A stretch of DNA of 64,000 bases from Micromonospora halotolerans (GTDB lineage Bacteria > Actinomycetota > Actinomycetes > Mycobacteriales > Micromonosporaceae): NCBI RefSeq assembly GCF_032108445.1, contig NZ_CP134876.1, forward strand, positions 4,278,001 to 4,342,000, given 5' to 3'. The position numbers and the translations under genes are program-made. A model generated the notes under the pieces. It searched no databases. It had not been told where the DNA came from and worked only from the letters and a program-made list of their open reading frames with translations. Of the stretch, positions 1 through 7,360 are shown in pieces; position 1 is the first letter of the stretch; every line of letters starts with the position of its first letter.

Positions 1-930
1 GTCGACGTCGGTGGCACGAAGGTGGCCGGCGGTGTCGTGGACGACACCGGCAAGGTTCTCGTGCAGGCCCGACGGGACACCCCCGCCGACGACGTGGCCA
101 AGACCCGCGACGTCATCACCGAGCTGGTCAGCGAGCTGGCCACCGGCCGGACCATCGACGCCGTCGGCATCGGCGCGGCCGGCTGGATCGACGCCTCCCG
201 CTCCACCGTGCTCTTCGCCCCCAACCTCGCCTGGCGGGACGAGCCGCTGCGCGAGTACGTCAGCAACGCCACCGGCCTGCCGGTGATCGTGGAGAACGAC
301 GGCAACGTCGCGGCCTGGGCCGAGTTCCGCTACGGCGCGGCCCGGCACGCCGACGACTCGATGGTCATGTTCACCATCGGCACCGGGGTGGGCGGCGGGA
401 TCGTGCTCGGCGGCGAGCTGGTCCGTGGCGCCCACGGCATCGCGGCCGAGCTGGGGCACATGCTCACCGTGCCGGACGGCCACCAGTGCGGCTGCGGCCG
501 GCTCGGCTGCATCGAGCAGTACGCCAGCGGCAGCGCCCTGGTCCGCTTCGCCCGCGCCGCCGCCCGCCAGGAGCCGCACCGGGCCACCGCCCTGCTGGAG
601 CTGGCCGGCGGCGAGGCCGAGGGGATCAGCGGGCCGATGGTGACCGCCGCCGCGAAGGGCGGCGACCCGGTCTCCACCGAGGCGTTCGCCCAGGTCGGCC
701 GCTGGCTCGGCACGAGCCTCGCCGACATGGCGCAGATCCTCGACCCGCAGGTGCTGGTGGTCGGCGGCGGCGTGATCGACGCCGGCGACCTGCTGCTCGG
801 CCCGACCCGCCGGTCGTTCACCGACGCCCTGGCCCAGCGCAGCCGCCTGCCCGTCGCCGAGGTGCGCCCGGCCGAGCTGGGCAACACCGCGGGCGTCATC
901 GGCGCCGCCGACCTCGCCCGGCGGATCTGA
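1..930 (+). CDS. glkA: ROK-family glucokinase, 5' end missing
   Basis: Phosphorylates glucose with ATP in the cytoplasm, feeding glycolysis. The reading frame is open from base 1, so only about the first ten residues are missing. The visible start, VDVGGTKVAGG, is the phosphate-binding DxGGTK motif of the sugar kinase/Hsp70/actin fold. Further on are ENDGNVAAWAE, a glycine-rich FTIGTGVGGG loop and the ROK zinc signature CGCGRLGCIEQYASG. About 310 residues is the normal family length. The symbol follows the Streptomyces ROK glucokinase, which also lies in a region with pfkA and a DAHP synthase gene. The next gene starts 1 base after the stop, suggesting co-transcription. ROK membership is sure; glucose as the substrate is inferred. 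Confidence 0.88.
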   Translation, partial: VDVGGTKVAGGVVDDTGKVLVQARRDTPADDVAKTRDVITELVSELATGRTIDAVGIGAAGWIDASRSTVLFAPNLAWRDEPLREYVSNATGLPVIVENDGNVAAWAEFRYGAARHADDSMVMFTIGTGVGGGIVLGGELVRGAHGIAAELGHMLTVPDGHQCGCGRLGCIEQYASGSALVRFARAAARQEPHRATALLELAGGEAEGISGPMVTAAAKGGDPVSTEAFAQVGRWLGTSLADMAQILDPQVLVVGGGVIDAGDLLLGPTRRSFTDALAQRSRLPVAEVRPAELGNTAGVIGAADLARRI

Positions 931-931
931 C

Positions 932-1633
932 GTGGCCGTGGCAGGCGTGCCGCTGCGGGTCGTCTCCTACAACATCCACAGCCAGCGGGACGACACCGCG
1001 GCGCTGGCCGAGGTGGTCCGGGAGGCCGCGCCGGACGTGGTGATCGTCCAGGAGGGGCCGCGGCGGTTCCGGTGGCGACAGAAGTGCGCCACGCTGGCCG
1101 ACTCGTTCGGGCTGGTCTTCGCGGCCGGCGGCCTGCCGGCGCTGGGCAACGTGCTGCTGACCAGCCTGCGCGTCCGGGTGACGGCCAGCCGCTGCCAGCG
1201 CTACCCGCTGACCCCGGGACGGCATCTGCGCGGCGCCGCGTACGCCGAGTGCCTCGTGGGTGGCACCCGGTTCCTGTTGGCCGGCTCCCACCTCTCCACC
1301 GACCCGGCGGAGCGGCCCGCCCAGGCGGCCGCGTTCAAGCGGGAACTGGCCGCCGCGACGCTGCCCGTGGTGGCCGGCGCCGACCTCAACGAGGGGCCGG
1401 ACGGGGCGGCCTGGCGGACCGTCGCCGAGGGACTGACCGACGCGGCCGTGGCCGCCGACCGGGCCGACCGGCACACCTTCTCCTGCGCCGACCCGCGGCG
1501 ACGCATCGACGCTCTCTTCGTCGACCCGCGGATCACCGTGGTCGACTACGACGTGGTGGACACCCCGCGTACCCGCCGGGCCAGTGACCATTTCCCGGTC
1601 CTGGTCGACCTGCTGCTGCCCGCCGGCGACTGA
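932..1633 (+). CDS. endonuclease/exonuclease/phosphatase family hydrolase
   Basis: A 233-residue metal-dependent phosphodiesterase or phosphatase of the DNase I/exonuclease III fold. The family's conserved blocks are visible in order: SYNIHSQRDD near the N-terminus, VIVQEG (metal-binding Glu), AGSHLSTDP (catalytic His block), VVAGADLNEG (Asp/Asn block), and a terminal ASDHFPVLV (catalytic Asp-His pair). No signal peptide or membrane segment is seen, so it is probably cytoplasmic. The GTG start lies 1 base after the glucokinase stop, implying translational coupling. The substrate cannot be read from the sequence: nucleic acid, inositol phosphate or sphingomyelin-type lipids are all possible in this family. 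Confidence 0.8.
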   Translation: MAVAGVPLRVVSYNIHSQRDDTAALAEVVREAAPDVVIVQEGPRRFRWRQKCATLADSFGLVFAAGGLPALGNVLLTSLRVRVTASRCQRYPLTPGRHLRGAAYAECLVGGTRFLLAGSHLSTDPAERPAQAAAFKRELAAATLPVVAGADLNEGPDGAAWRTVAEGLTDAAVAADRADRHTFSCADPRRRIDALFVDPRITVVDYDVVDTPRTRRASDHFPVLVDLLLPAGD

Positions 1634-1737
1634 GCCCCCGCCCGCCGTCGCCGGCCCGTGGGGCTGGACAACGGCGGGCATTGTCGGCAGGATTTCGCAC
1701 CGACCCGGCACTCGTGCCGCACAAAAGGAGATTCCCG

Positions 1738-3141
1738 GTGTCCTCCTCCACCGACCTCGGCCGCCCCGATCCGGATCCGACGGTCGCCCCGACCCGGGAC
1801 GGCCGCCCGGTCTCCGACCGCGGCGACACCGTCTGCGTCATCGGCGCCGGAGCCAGCGGCCTGACCGCCGTGAAGAACCTCCGCGAGGCCGGCTTCGGCG
1901 TGGACTGCTACGAGCGGGAGACCGGCGTCGGCGGGGCGTGGAACTGGCGGCACGACCGCAGCCCGGTCTACGCCAGCACGCACCTCATCTCGTCCCGGCC
2001 GTTCACCCAGTTCCCCGACTTCCCGATGCCGGACGACTGGCCGGACTACCCGCACCACGCCCAGCTGCTGTCCTACTTCGAGCGCTACGCCGACCACTTC
2101 GACCTGCGCCAGCACGTCTGGTTCGGCACCGAGGTGGTCCGGGTGGAGCCGGTCGAGGGGGACCGCTGGGACGTCACCACCCGCAGCACCGGCGGCTACG
2201 GCCCGGAGCGCACCTCCCGCTACGCCGCCGTGGTGCTGGCCAACGGGCACAACTGGTCGCCGAAGCTGCCCCGCTACGAGGGGCTGGAGCAGTTCCGCGG
2301 CGAGGTCATGCACGCGTCGTCCTACAAGGACCCGGCGCAGCTGCGCGGCAAACGGGTGCTGGTGGTCGGCGCCGGCAACACCGGCTGCGACATCGCGGTC
2401 GAGGCGGCCCAGCAGGCGTCCCGCTGCTGGCACTCGACCCGCCGCGGCTACTGGTACGCCCCGAAGTACGTCTTCGGCCGCCCCGCCGACCAGGTGAACG
2501 ACACCCTGCTCGCGTTGCGGGTGCCGCTGCGGGTGCGGCAGTGGCTCTACCACTGGACGCTGCGGCTCACCGTCGGCGACCTGACCCGGTTCGGCCTGCC
2601 CCGCCCCGACCACCGGGTCTACGAGACCCACCCGATCGCCAACAGCCAGCTCGTCTACTACGTGGGCCACGGGAGGGTCAGCCCGGTGCCGGACGTGGCG
2701 CGCTTCGGCGACCGCACGGTCGTGCTGGCCGACGGGAGCGAGATCGACCCGGAGCTGGTCGTCTTCGCCACGGGCTACCTGCCGCGCTTCGAGTTCCTGG
2801 AGGGCCGGGTGCTCGGCGACGCGGACGGCTCGGGCCGGCCCCGGCTCTGGCTGAACGCGTTCGCCGCCGGCCACCCCACCCTGGCCGTGGTGGGCCTGGT
2901 GCAGCCGGACTCCGGCATCTTCCCCATCTCGCACTGGCAGAGCGTGCTCTTCGCCCGGCTGCTCACCCTGCGCGCCACCCGCCCGGACCGGGCCGTCGCG
3001 TTCGGCAAGCGGGTCGCGGCCGGTCTCGGCGAGCGGTACTCGGCCCGGGTGAAGGACAGCACCCGGCACTGGTTCGAGGTCGGGCACGCCGACTACCTGC
3101 GCGCGCTCCAGCGGGCGCTCCACGACCTGGAGGACAAGTGA
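1738..3141 (+). CDS. flavin-containing monooxygenase (FMO-like)
   Basis: A 467-residue FAD/NADPH monooxygenase that would oxygenate a soft nucleophile (N or S) or a ketone. The GTG start is chosen because AAAAGGAG lies 8 bases upstream; the frame is open 57 bases further up but has no ribosome site there. VCVIGAGASGLTAVKNL near residue 30 is the FAD-binding GxGxxG; VLVVGAGNTGCDIAVEA near residue 215 is the NADPH-binding one. VVFATGYLPRFEFLEG near the C-terminus is the conserved ATG block. The Baeyer-Villiger fingerprint FxGxxxHxxxW is not evident; NGHNWSPKLPRYEG stands in that region. The stop overlaps a 20-codon linker reading frame that leads into the following hydrolase gene. Substrate unknown. 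Confidence 0.82.
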   Translation: MSSSTDLGRPDPDPTVAPTRDGRPVSDRGDTVCVIGAGASGLTAVKNLREAGFGVDCYERETGVGGAWNWRHDRSPVYASTHLISSRPFTQFPDFPMPDDWPDYPHHAQLLSYFERYADHFDLRQHVWFGTEVVRVEPVEGDRWDVTTRSTGGYGPERTSRYAAVVLANGHNWSPKLPRYEGLEQFRGEVMHASSYKDPAQLRGKRVLVVGAGNTGCDIAVEAAQQASRCWHSTRRGYWYAPKYVFGRPADQVNDTLLALRVPLRVRQWLYHWTLRLTVGDLTRFGLPRPDHRVYETHPIANSQLVYYVGHGRVSPVPDVARFGDRTVVLADGSEIDPELVVFATGYLPRFEFLEGRVLGDADGSGRPRLWLNAFAAGHPTLAVVGLVQPDSGIFPISHWQSVLFARLLTLRATRPDRAVAFGKRVAAGLGERYSARVKDSTRHWFEVGHADYLRALQRALHDLEDK

Positions 3142-3200
3142 GCGCGAGGAACGCAGCGCAGCGGCGTCCCGCAGTCGCGAACGAAGGGCCGGCTCGGTGA
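3138..3200 (+). CDS. 20-residue coupling micro-ORF between two genes
   Basis: A minimal reading frame whose GTG overlaps the stop of the monooxygenase gene (GTGA) and whose TGA overlaps the GTG of the hydrolase gene (GTGA). The peptide begins MSARNAAQRRPAV. It resembles the peptide encoded by the four tandem repeats at 24808-25047 (both share an AR....PAV pattern and the DNA words GCGAGGA and CCCGCAGTCG). Ribosomes leaving the upstream gene could be handed to the downstream one through it. Expression is not proven; the alternative is a DNA repeat whose frame happens to fit. Confidence 0.5.
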   Translation: MSARNAAQRRPAVANEGPAR

Positions 3201-4021
3201 GCGCCGAGCGGGTACGGGTCGTCCGCGGTTGGGAGTGGGCCCGTCCGGAGCGGCCGGCCCGCCGCGAGGTCGTCGCGGCGGTGCCCGAACTGGACCAGGC
3301 GAAGCCGCCCCTGCTGTTCGTGCCCGGCTTCGGCCACGGGGCGTGGGCGTTCGCCGAGCACTGGCTGGGGCACGCCGCCGGCCGCGGCTTCCCGGCGTAC
3401 GCGCTGAGCCTGCGGGGGCACGGCGGCAGCGAGCCGGCGCCGGGGGCGACGCTGCGGTCGTACACCCATGACGTGGTCCAGGTGGCGGCGAGCCTGCCGC
3501 GGCGGGCGGTGCTGGTGGGGCACGGCGCCGGCGCCCGGGTGGTCGCGCACGCCCTGGCCCGCTACCCGGCCCGGGCGGCGGTGCTGGTGGCGCCGGTGCT
3601 CGGCGGCTGGGGCACGCTCGGCACGGCGCTGCGCCGCAACCCGGCCGGCACGGTGCCCGCCGTGTTCGGCGCCGGCCTGCGCCTGAACCGTCGGCAGCTG
3701 TTCAGCCGGGAGCTGCCCGACGCCGACGCCCGCCGGCACCTCGGCCGGCTGGGCCGGGCGGGCCGCCGGGCGCAGTGGCAGCTCCTCACCGGGCGGCAGC
3801 CGGAGCCCGCGGTGGGTCGCCCGCCGGTGCTGGTGCTGGGCAGCCCCGACGACCGGGTGGTGCCGCCGGCCGCGCTGACCCGGGCGGCCCGCCGCTACGC
3901 CTCGGCCCCGCTGCTGTTCCCCGGCATGGGGCACGACCTGATGCTCGACGCCCGCTGGCGGGAGCCGGTGGACGCGATCCTCGACTGGCTGGAGAAGGAT
4001 CCGGCGCCCGCCGCCGGCTGA
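3197..4021 (+). CDS. alpha/beta-hydrolase-fold protein lacking the nucleophile serine
   Basis: A 274-residue protein with an alpha/beta hydrolase fold: LLFVPGFGHGAWAF (oxyanion loop), LSLRGHGGS, then VLVGHGAGARVV at the nucleophile elbow, VLGSPDDRVVPPAAL (acid Asp) and PGMGHDLMLD (catalytic His). In the elbow the usual Gly-x-Ser-x-Gly reads Gly-His-Gly-Ala-Gly, so the Ser/Cys/Asp nucleophile is replaced by glycine. Either the protein is not a classical esterase or it works by a cofactor-free or binding role. The GTG start overlaps the stop of the preceding micro-ORF. It converges on otsA with a 13-base gap. Confidence 0.75.
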   Translation: MSAERVRVVRGWEWARPERPARREVVAAVPELDQAKPPLLFVPGFGHGAWAFAEHWLGHAAGRGFPAYALSLRGHGGSEPAPGATLRSYTHDVVQVAASLPRRAVLVGHGAGARVVAHALARYPARAAVLVAPVLGGWGTLGTALRRNPAGTVPAVFGAGLRLNRRQLFSRELPDADARRHLGRLGRAGRRAQWQLLTGRQPEPAVGRPPVLVLGSPDDRVVPPAALTRAARRYASAPLLFPGMGHDLMLDARWREPVDAILDWLEKDPAPAAG

Positions 4022-4034
4022 GCGCCGCCGCGGG

Positions 4035-5453
4035 TCACTCGGCGCCGGTGAGCCGGGCGACCAGCGACCCGCTCTCGTCCAGGGCGCGCAGGTAGGACCG
4101 GGCCCAGGCGTGGATGTCGTTGCGGCCCAGGTGCTCCCGCATGGCCCGCATCCGGGCCGCGACGTCCTCGGGCGCGGCCCGCAGGGCGGCCAGCAGCGCG
4201 GCCTTGAGCCCGTCCAGGTCGTGCGGGTTGACCAGGTACGCCTGCGCCAGCTCGGCGGCCGCCCCGGCGAACTCGCTGAGCAGCAGCGCGCCGGTGCCGT
4301 CGACCCGGGCGGCCACGTACTCCTTGGCCACCAGGTTCATCCCGTCCCGCAGCGGCGTCACCGCCATCACGTCGGCGATCCGGTAGAGGGCGACCAGCTC
4401 GGTGCGGTCGAAGGGCTGGCTGAGGTAGTGGATCGCCGGCTCGCCGACCCGGCCGAACTCGCCGTTGATCCGGCCGACCTGGTGCTCCACCCGGTCGCGG
4501 AGGATCTGGTACCGGTTCACCCGGTCCCGGCTGGGCACCACCACCTGCACCAGCACGGTGTCCCGGACCTTCACGTCTCCGCTGGTCAGCAGCTCGTGGT
4601 AGGCCTTGAGCCGCTGCTCGATGCCCTTGGTGTAGTCCATCCGGTCGACGCTGAGCACGACCCGCTCCGGGTCGCCGAGATCCTGGCGCAGCCGCCGGGC
4701 CCGGTCGGCGACGTCGGGCCGGGCGGCCAGCGCGCCCATCTCGGCGGCGTCGATGGAGACCGGGAAGGCGCCGATCCGGACCACCCGGTCGCCGACGCCG
4801 ATCCGCCGGTCGGTGGCGGGCAGGTCGAGCACCCTCGTCGCGAGCTGGGCGAAGTTGTGCGCGGCCTGGGCCCGCTGGAAGCCGATGAGGTCGGCGCCGA
4901 GCATCCCGCGCAGCAGCTCGGCCCGGCGGGGGAGCTGCATGTACAGCTCCGGCGGCGGGAACGGCACGTGCAGGAAGAAGCCGATCCGCAGGTCGGGGCG
5001 GAGGTCGCGGAGCAGCCCCGGCACGAGCTGGAGGTGGTAGTCCTGCACCCAGACCAGCCCGCCGGGCTCGGCCACCTCGGCGGCGGCCTCCGCGAACCGC
5101 TGGTTGACCCGCTGGTACGCCTCCCACCAGCGCCGGTGGTACTCGGGCTGCTCGACGGCATCGTGGTAGAGCGGCCAGAGGGTGGCGTTGGCGAAGCCCT
5201 CGTAGTGGTCGCGGAAGTCCTCGCCGCTGAGCGCGACGGCGTGCATTCGGACCCCGTCCACGTCGGGCAGGTGCGGGGCCGGGCCGGTGCCGCCGGCCCA
5301 GCCCACCCAGGTCGCCGGCGTGTGCCGGAGCAGGGGGTGCAGGGCGCTCATCAGGCCGCCGGGGCTGCGGCGCCATTCGAAGGCGCCGTCCGGCGCCACA
5401 CTGTCGTCGATGGGGAGGCGGTTGGCGACCACCACGAGGGGACTCTGTCGCAT
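4035..5453 (-). CDS. otsA: alpha,alpha-trehalose-phosphate synthase (UDP-forming)
   Basis: Joins UDP-glucose (or GDP-glucose) to glucose-6-phosphate to give trehalose-6-phosphate, the first step of the OtsA-OtsB osmoprotectant pathway; a GT20 GT-B glycosyltransferase. The N-terminus SPLVVVANRLPID, WVQDYHLQLVPGLLR (sugar-phosphate pocket), IGFFLHVPFPPPE, LSVDRMDYTKGI, and VTPLRDGMNLVAKEYVAA (nucleotide-sugar site) are all present. About 472 residues is normal length. The frame extends to a GTG at 5486, but neither that nor the ATG at 5462 has a ribosome site; the ATG at 5453 places the conserved block near the N-terminus as in relatives. No otsB phosphatase gene lies next to it. Confidence 0.93.
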   Translation of the reverse strand: MRQSPLVVVANRLPIDDSVAPDGAFEWRRSPGGLMSALHPLLRHTPATWVGWAGGTGPAPHLPDVDGVRMHAVALSGEDFRDHYEGFANATLWPLYHDAVEQPEYHRRWWEAYQRVNQRFAEAAAEVAEPGGLVWVQDYHLQLVPGLLRDLRPDLRIGFFLHVPFPPPELYMQLPRRAELLRGMLGADLIGFQRAQAAHNFAQLATRVLDLPATDRRIGVGDRVVRIGAFPVSIDAAEMGALAARPDVADRARRLRQDLGDPERVVLSVDRMDYTKGIEQRLKAYHELLTSGDVKVRDTVLVQVVVPSRDRVNRYQILRDRVEHQVGRINGEFGRVGEPAIHYLSQPFDRTELVALYRIADVMAVTPLRDGMNLVAKEYVAARVDGTGALLLSEFAGAAAELAQAYLVNPHDLDGLKAALLAALRAAPEDVAARMRAMREHLGRNDIHAWARSYLRALDESGSLVARLTGAE

Positions 5454-5625
5454 CTCGGGCATTCCGATCAGCAGAGGACCGGCCACCGGAGGAAGCGCAC
5501 AACCCGGACAGCCGGTGCGCGAAGTGACGTTCAGCGGTATTCCTACTGACCGTAAGTTACACCCTTGTTACGTGGTCGGCCCGGGACGCGGGTGTCTCGC
5601 GATCCGGGCGTCGGGTGCCCGCCGG

Positions 5626-6471
5626 TCAGACGACGGCGCCGTCGTCCGGGTCGTGCTCGTCGGAGTCGCCGGGGCGCAGCCGCCAGATCAGCATCACGAA
5701 GCCGGCCAGGATGCCGGTGAAGCCGAGCAGGGTCACCACCGACGGGTCGACCACCGACAGCACGGTGGGCGACAGGAACAGCAGGAACCCGACCACGATG
5801 CAGAGCACGCCCAGCACCGCGTACTTCGAGAAGCGCGGCAGCGGGGGCGGCGGTGGCGGGGTGAAGTGCTCCTCGTCCTCGTCGCCGGGCAGGTCGGCGC
5901 CGAAGGTGTCCAGGCCGTCCAGGAGCGAGGGCTCGTCCTGCGGCCCGCGGCTCAGCGAGATGCCGGAGACGTCGGCCGCGTAGGGCAGCCGGCGCACGTC
6001 GGTGGCGGTCGGACCGGCGGTCTCCTCGGCGCGGCCCGGTGCGCCGCCGCCCGGGGTGGTCGGGTCCACCGGCTCGTCGACGTCCTCCGCGGCCGGCCAG
6101 GGGTGGCTCCCGGCGCTCGGCGCGGTGTGGAAACCGGCGACGATCTTCGCCCACTCGGCCTCGATGTCCGGCTCGTCGTCGCGGGTCGGCTCGCGGCCCT
6201 CCTCGTCGGTGAGCTGGGTGAGGTAGTCGCGGGCGGTGGTCAGGTGGGAGCGGTCGACGTAGAGCCGGTCGACCGGGCGGGACGGGACGGTGGTGGTGCG
6301 GGTCACCGGGTTGAGGTCGGCCGAGGGCTGCAGGTAGGCGGCGATCCCGCCCGCGGCGAGCACGTCGAGCAGGTGCTCACCGACACGCGGATCGACGTCG
6401 CCCGCGACCGCGTACTCGGCCGCGTCGAGCCCGTTGTCCCGCCGTCCCCGACGGGGCCCACCCCCTGACAC
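5626..6471 (-). CDS. hypothetical membrane-anchored protein with acidic linker
   Basis: A 281-residue protein of unknown role. The GTG start has GAAGGGGG just upstream. Residues 1-115 form a soluble domain containing a VDPRVGEHLLDVLAAGG segment and a repeated-looking DR.YVDRSHL region. A long acidic, proline-rich linker follows, ending in a run of prolines. Two hydrophobic segments (KYAVLGVLCIVVGFLLFL and a second VVTLLGFTGILAGFVMLIW) sit near the C-terminus, followed by a short acidic tail. The likely topology is a large cytoplasmic N-terminal domain anchored by a C-terminal hairpin. Similar proteins are known in actinomycetes only as hypothetical. It is transcribed divergently from the acyltransferase. 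Confidence 0.65.
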   Translation of the reverse strand: MSGGGPRRGRRDNGLDAAEYAVAGDVDPRVGEHLLDVLAAGGIAAYLQPSADLNPVTRTTTVPSRPVDRLYVDRSHLTTARDYLTQLTDEEGREPTRDDEPDIEAEWAKIVAGFHTAPSAGSHPWPAAEDVDEPVDPTTPGGGAPGRAEETAGPTATDVRRLPYAADVSGISLSRGPQDEPSLLDGLDTFGADLPGDEDEEHFTPPPPPPLPRFSKYAVLGVLCIVVGFLLFLSPTVLSVVDPSVVTLLGFTGILAGFVMLIWRLRPGDSDEHDPDDGAVV

Positions 6472-6666
6472 CGGACACCCCCTTCACCGCATCGTCGTGC
6501 CCTGAATCCTGACACGCCGGGACCCGGTTCCGGGAGTGCGTTGTGGCGTGCCGCTCCCTGTTCGTACGCTCTTCCCCGACAGTCCCGCTCGCCGACGGCG
6601 CCCCGGGCACGGTCCCGGCGGCCCCGGCGACCGTCGCCCGTCACGCTCCCGCCTGGAAGGACCCCG

Positions 6667-7359
6667 GTGCTGTACTGGCTGCTGAAGTACATCATCCTCG
6701 GCCCGCTGCTGAGGTTGATCTTCCGCCCGCAGGTGGAGGGGCTGGAGAACGTCCCGGAGGACGGCCCGGTGATCCTGGCCAGCAACCACCTCTCGTTCTC
6801 GGACTCGATCTTCACCCCGCTGATCGTCAAGCGAAAAGTCACATTCATCGCGAAAGCCGAATACTTCACCGGCAAGGGCCTCAAGGGCTGGCTGACCAAG
6901 ATGTTCTTCGTCGGCTCCGGCACCATTCCGGTGGACCGCTCCGGCGGCCGGGCGGCCCGCGCCGCCCTGGACACCCAGCTCAACGTGTTGCGCTCCGGCG
7001 GCATCGCGGGCATCTACCCGGAGGGCACCCGCTCGCCGGACGGCCGGCTCTACCGGGGCAAGACCGGGGTGGCCCGGCTCGCCCTGGAGAGCGGCGCCCC
7101 GGTCGTGCCGATGGCCATGCTCAACTCCGACGCCATCCAGCCGACCGGTCAGATCGTCCCCAACCTCGGCCGGGTGCGGATCCGCTTCGGCGCGCCGCTC
7201 GACTTCTCCCGCTACGCCGGGATGTCCGGCGACCGGTTCGTCGAGCGCGCCGTCACCGACGAGATCATGTACGAACTCATGGAACTCTCCGGCCGCGAGT
7301 ACGTGGACGTGTACGCGCAGAAGGCGAAGGCCCGGCCCCGCGAGCCGGTGCCCGCCTGA
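6667..7359 (+). CDS. 1-acyl-sn-glycerol-3-phosphate acyltransferase (PlsC family)
   Basis: Transfers an acyl chain to lysophosphatidic acid to make phosphatidic acid at the membrane. GTG 6667 follows GGAAGGA; the longer upstream frame is arginine- and proline-rich and looks non-coding. Motifs are in order: SNHLSFSD (catalytic HxxxxD), GTIPVDRSGG, YPEGTRSPDG (glycerol-phosphate binding) and VVPMAML. An N-terminal hydrophobic stretch (LYWLLKYIILGPLLRLI) probably embeds in the membrane. About 230 residues is typical. It converges on the cyclase/ATPase gene with a single base between the stops. Confidence 0.88.
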   Translation: MLYWLLKYIILGPLLRLIFRPQVEGLENVPEDGPVILASNHLSFSDSIFTPLIVKRKVTFIAKAEYFTGKGLKGWLTKMFFVGSGTIPVDRSGGRAARAALDTQLNVLRSGGIAGIYPEGTRSPDGRLYRGKTGVARLALESGAPVVPMAMLNSDAIQPTGQIVPNLGRVRIRFGAPLDFSRYAGMSGDRFVERAVTDEIMYELMELSGREYVDVYAQKAKARPREPVPA

Positions 7360-7360
7360 G

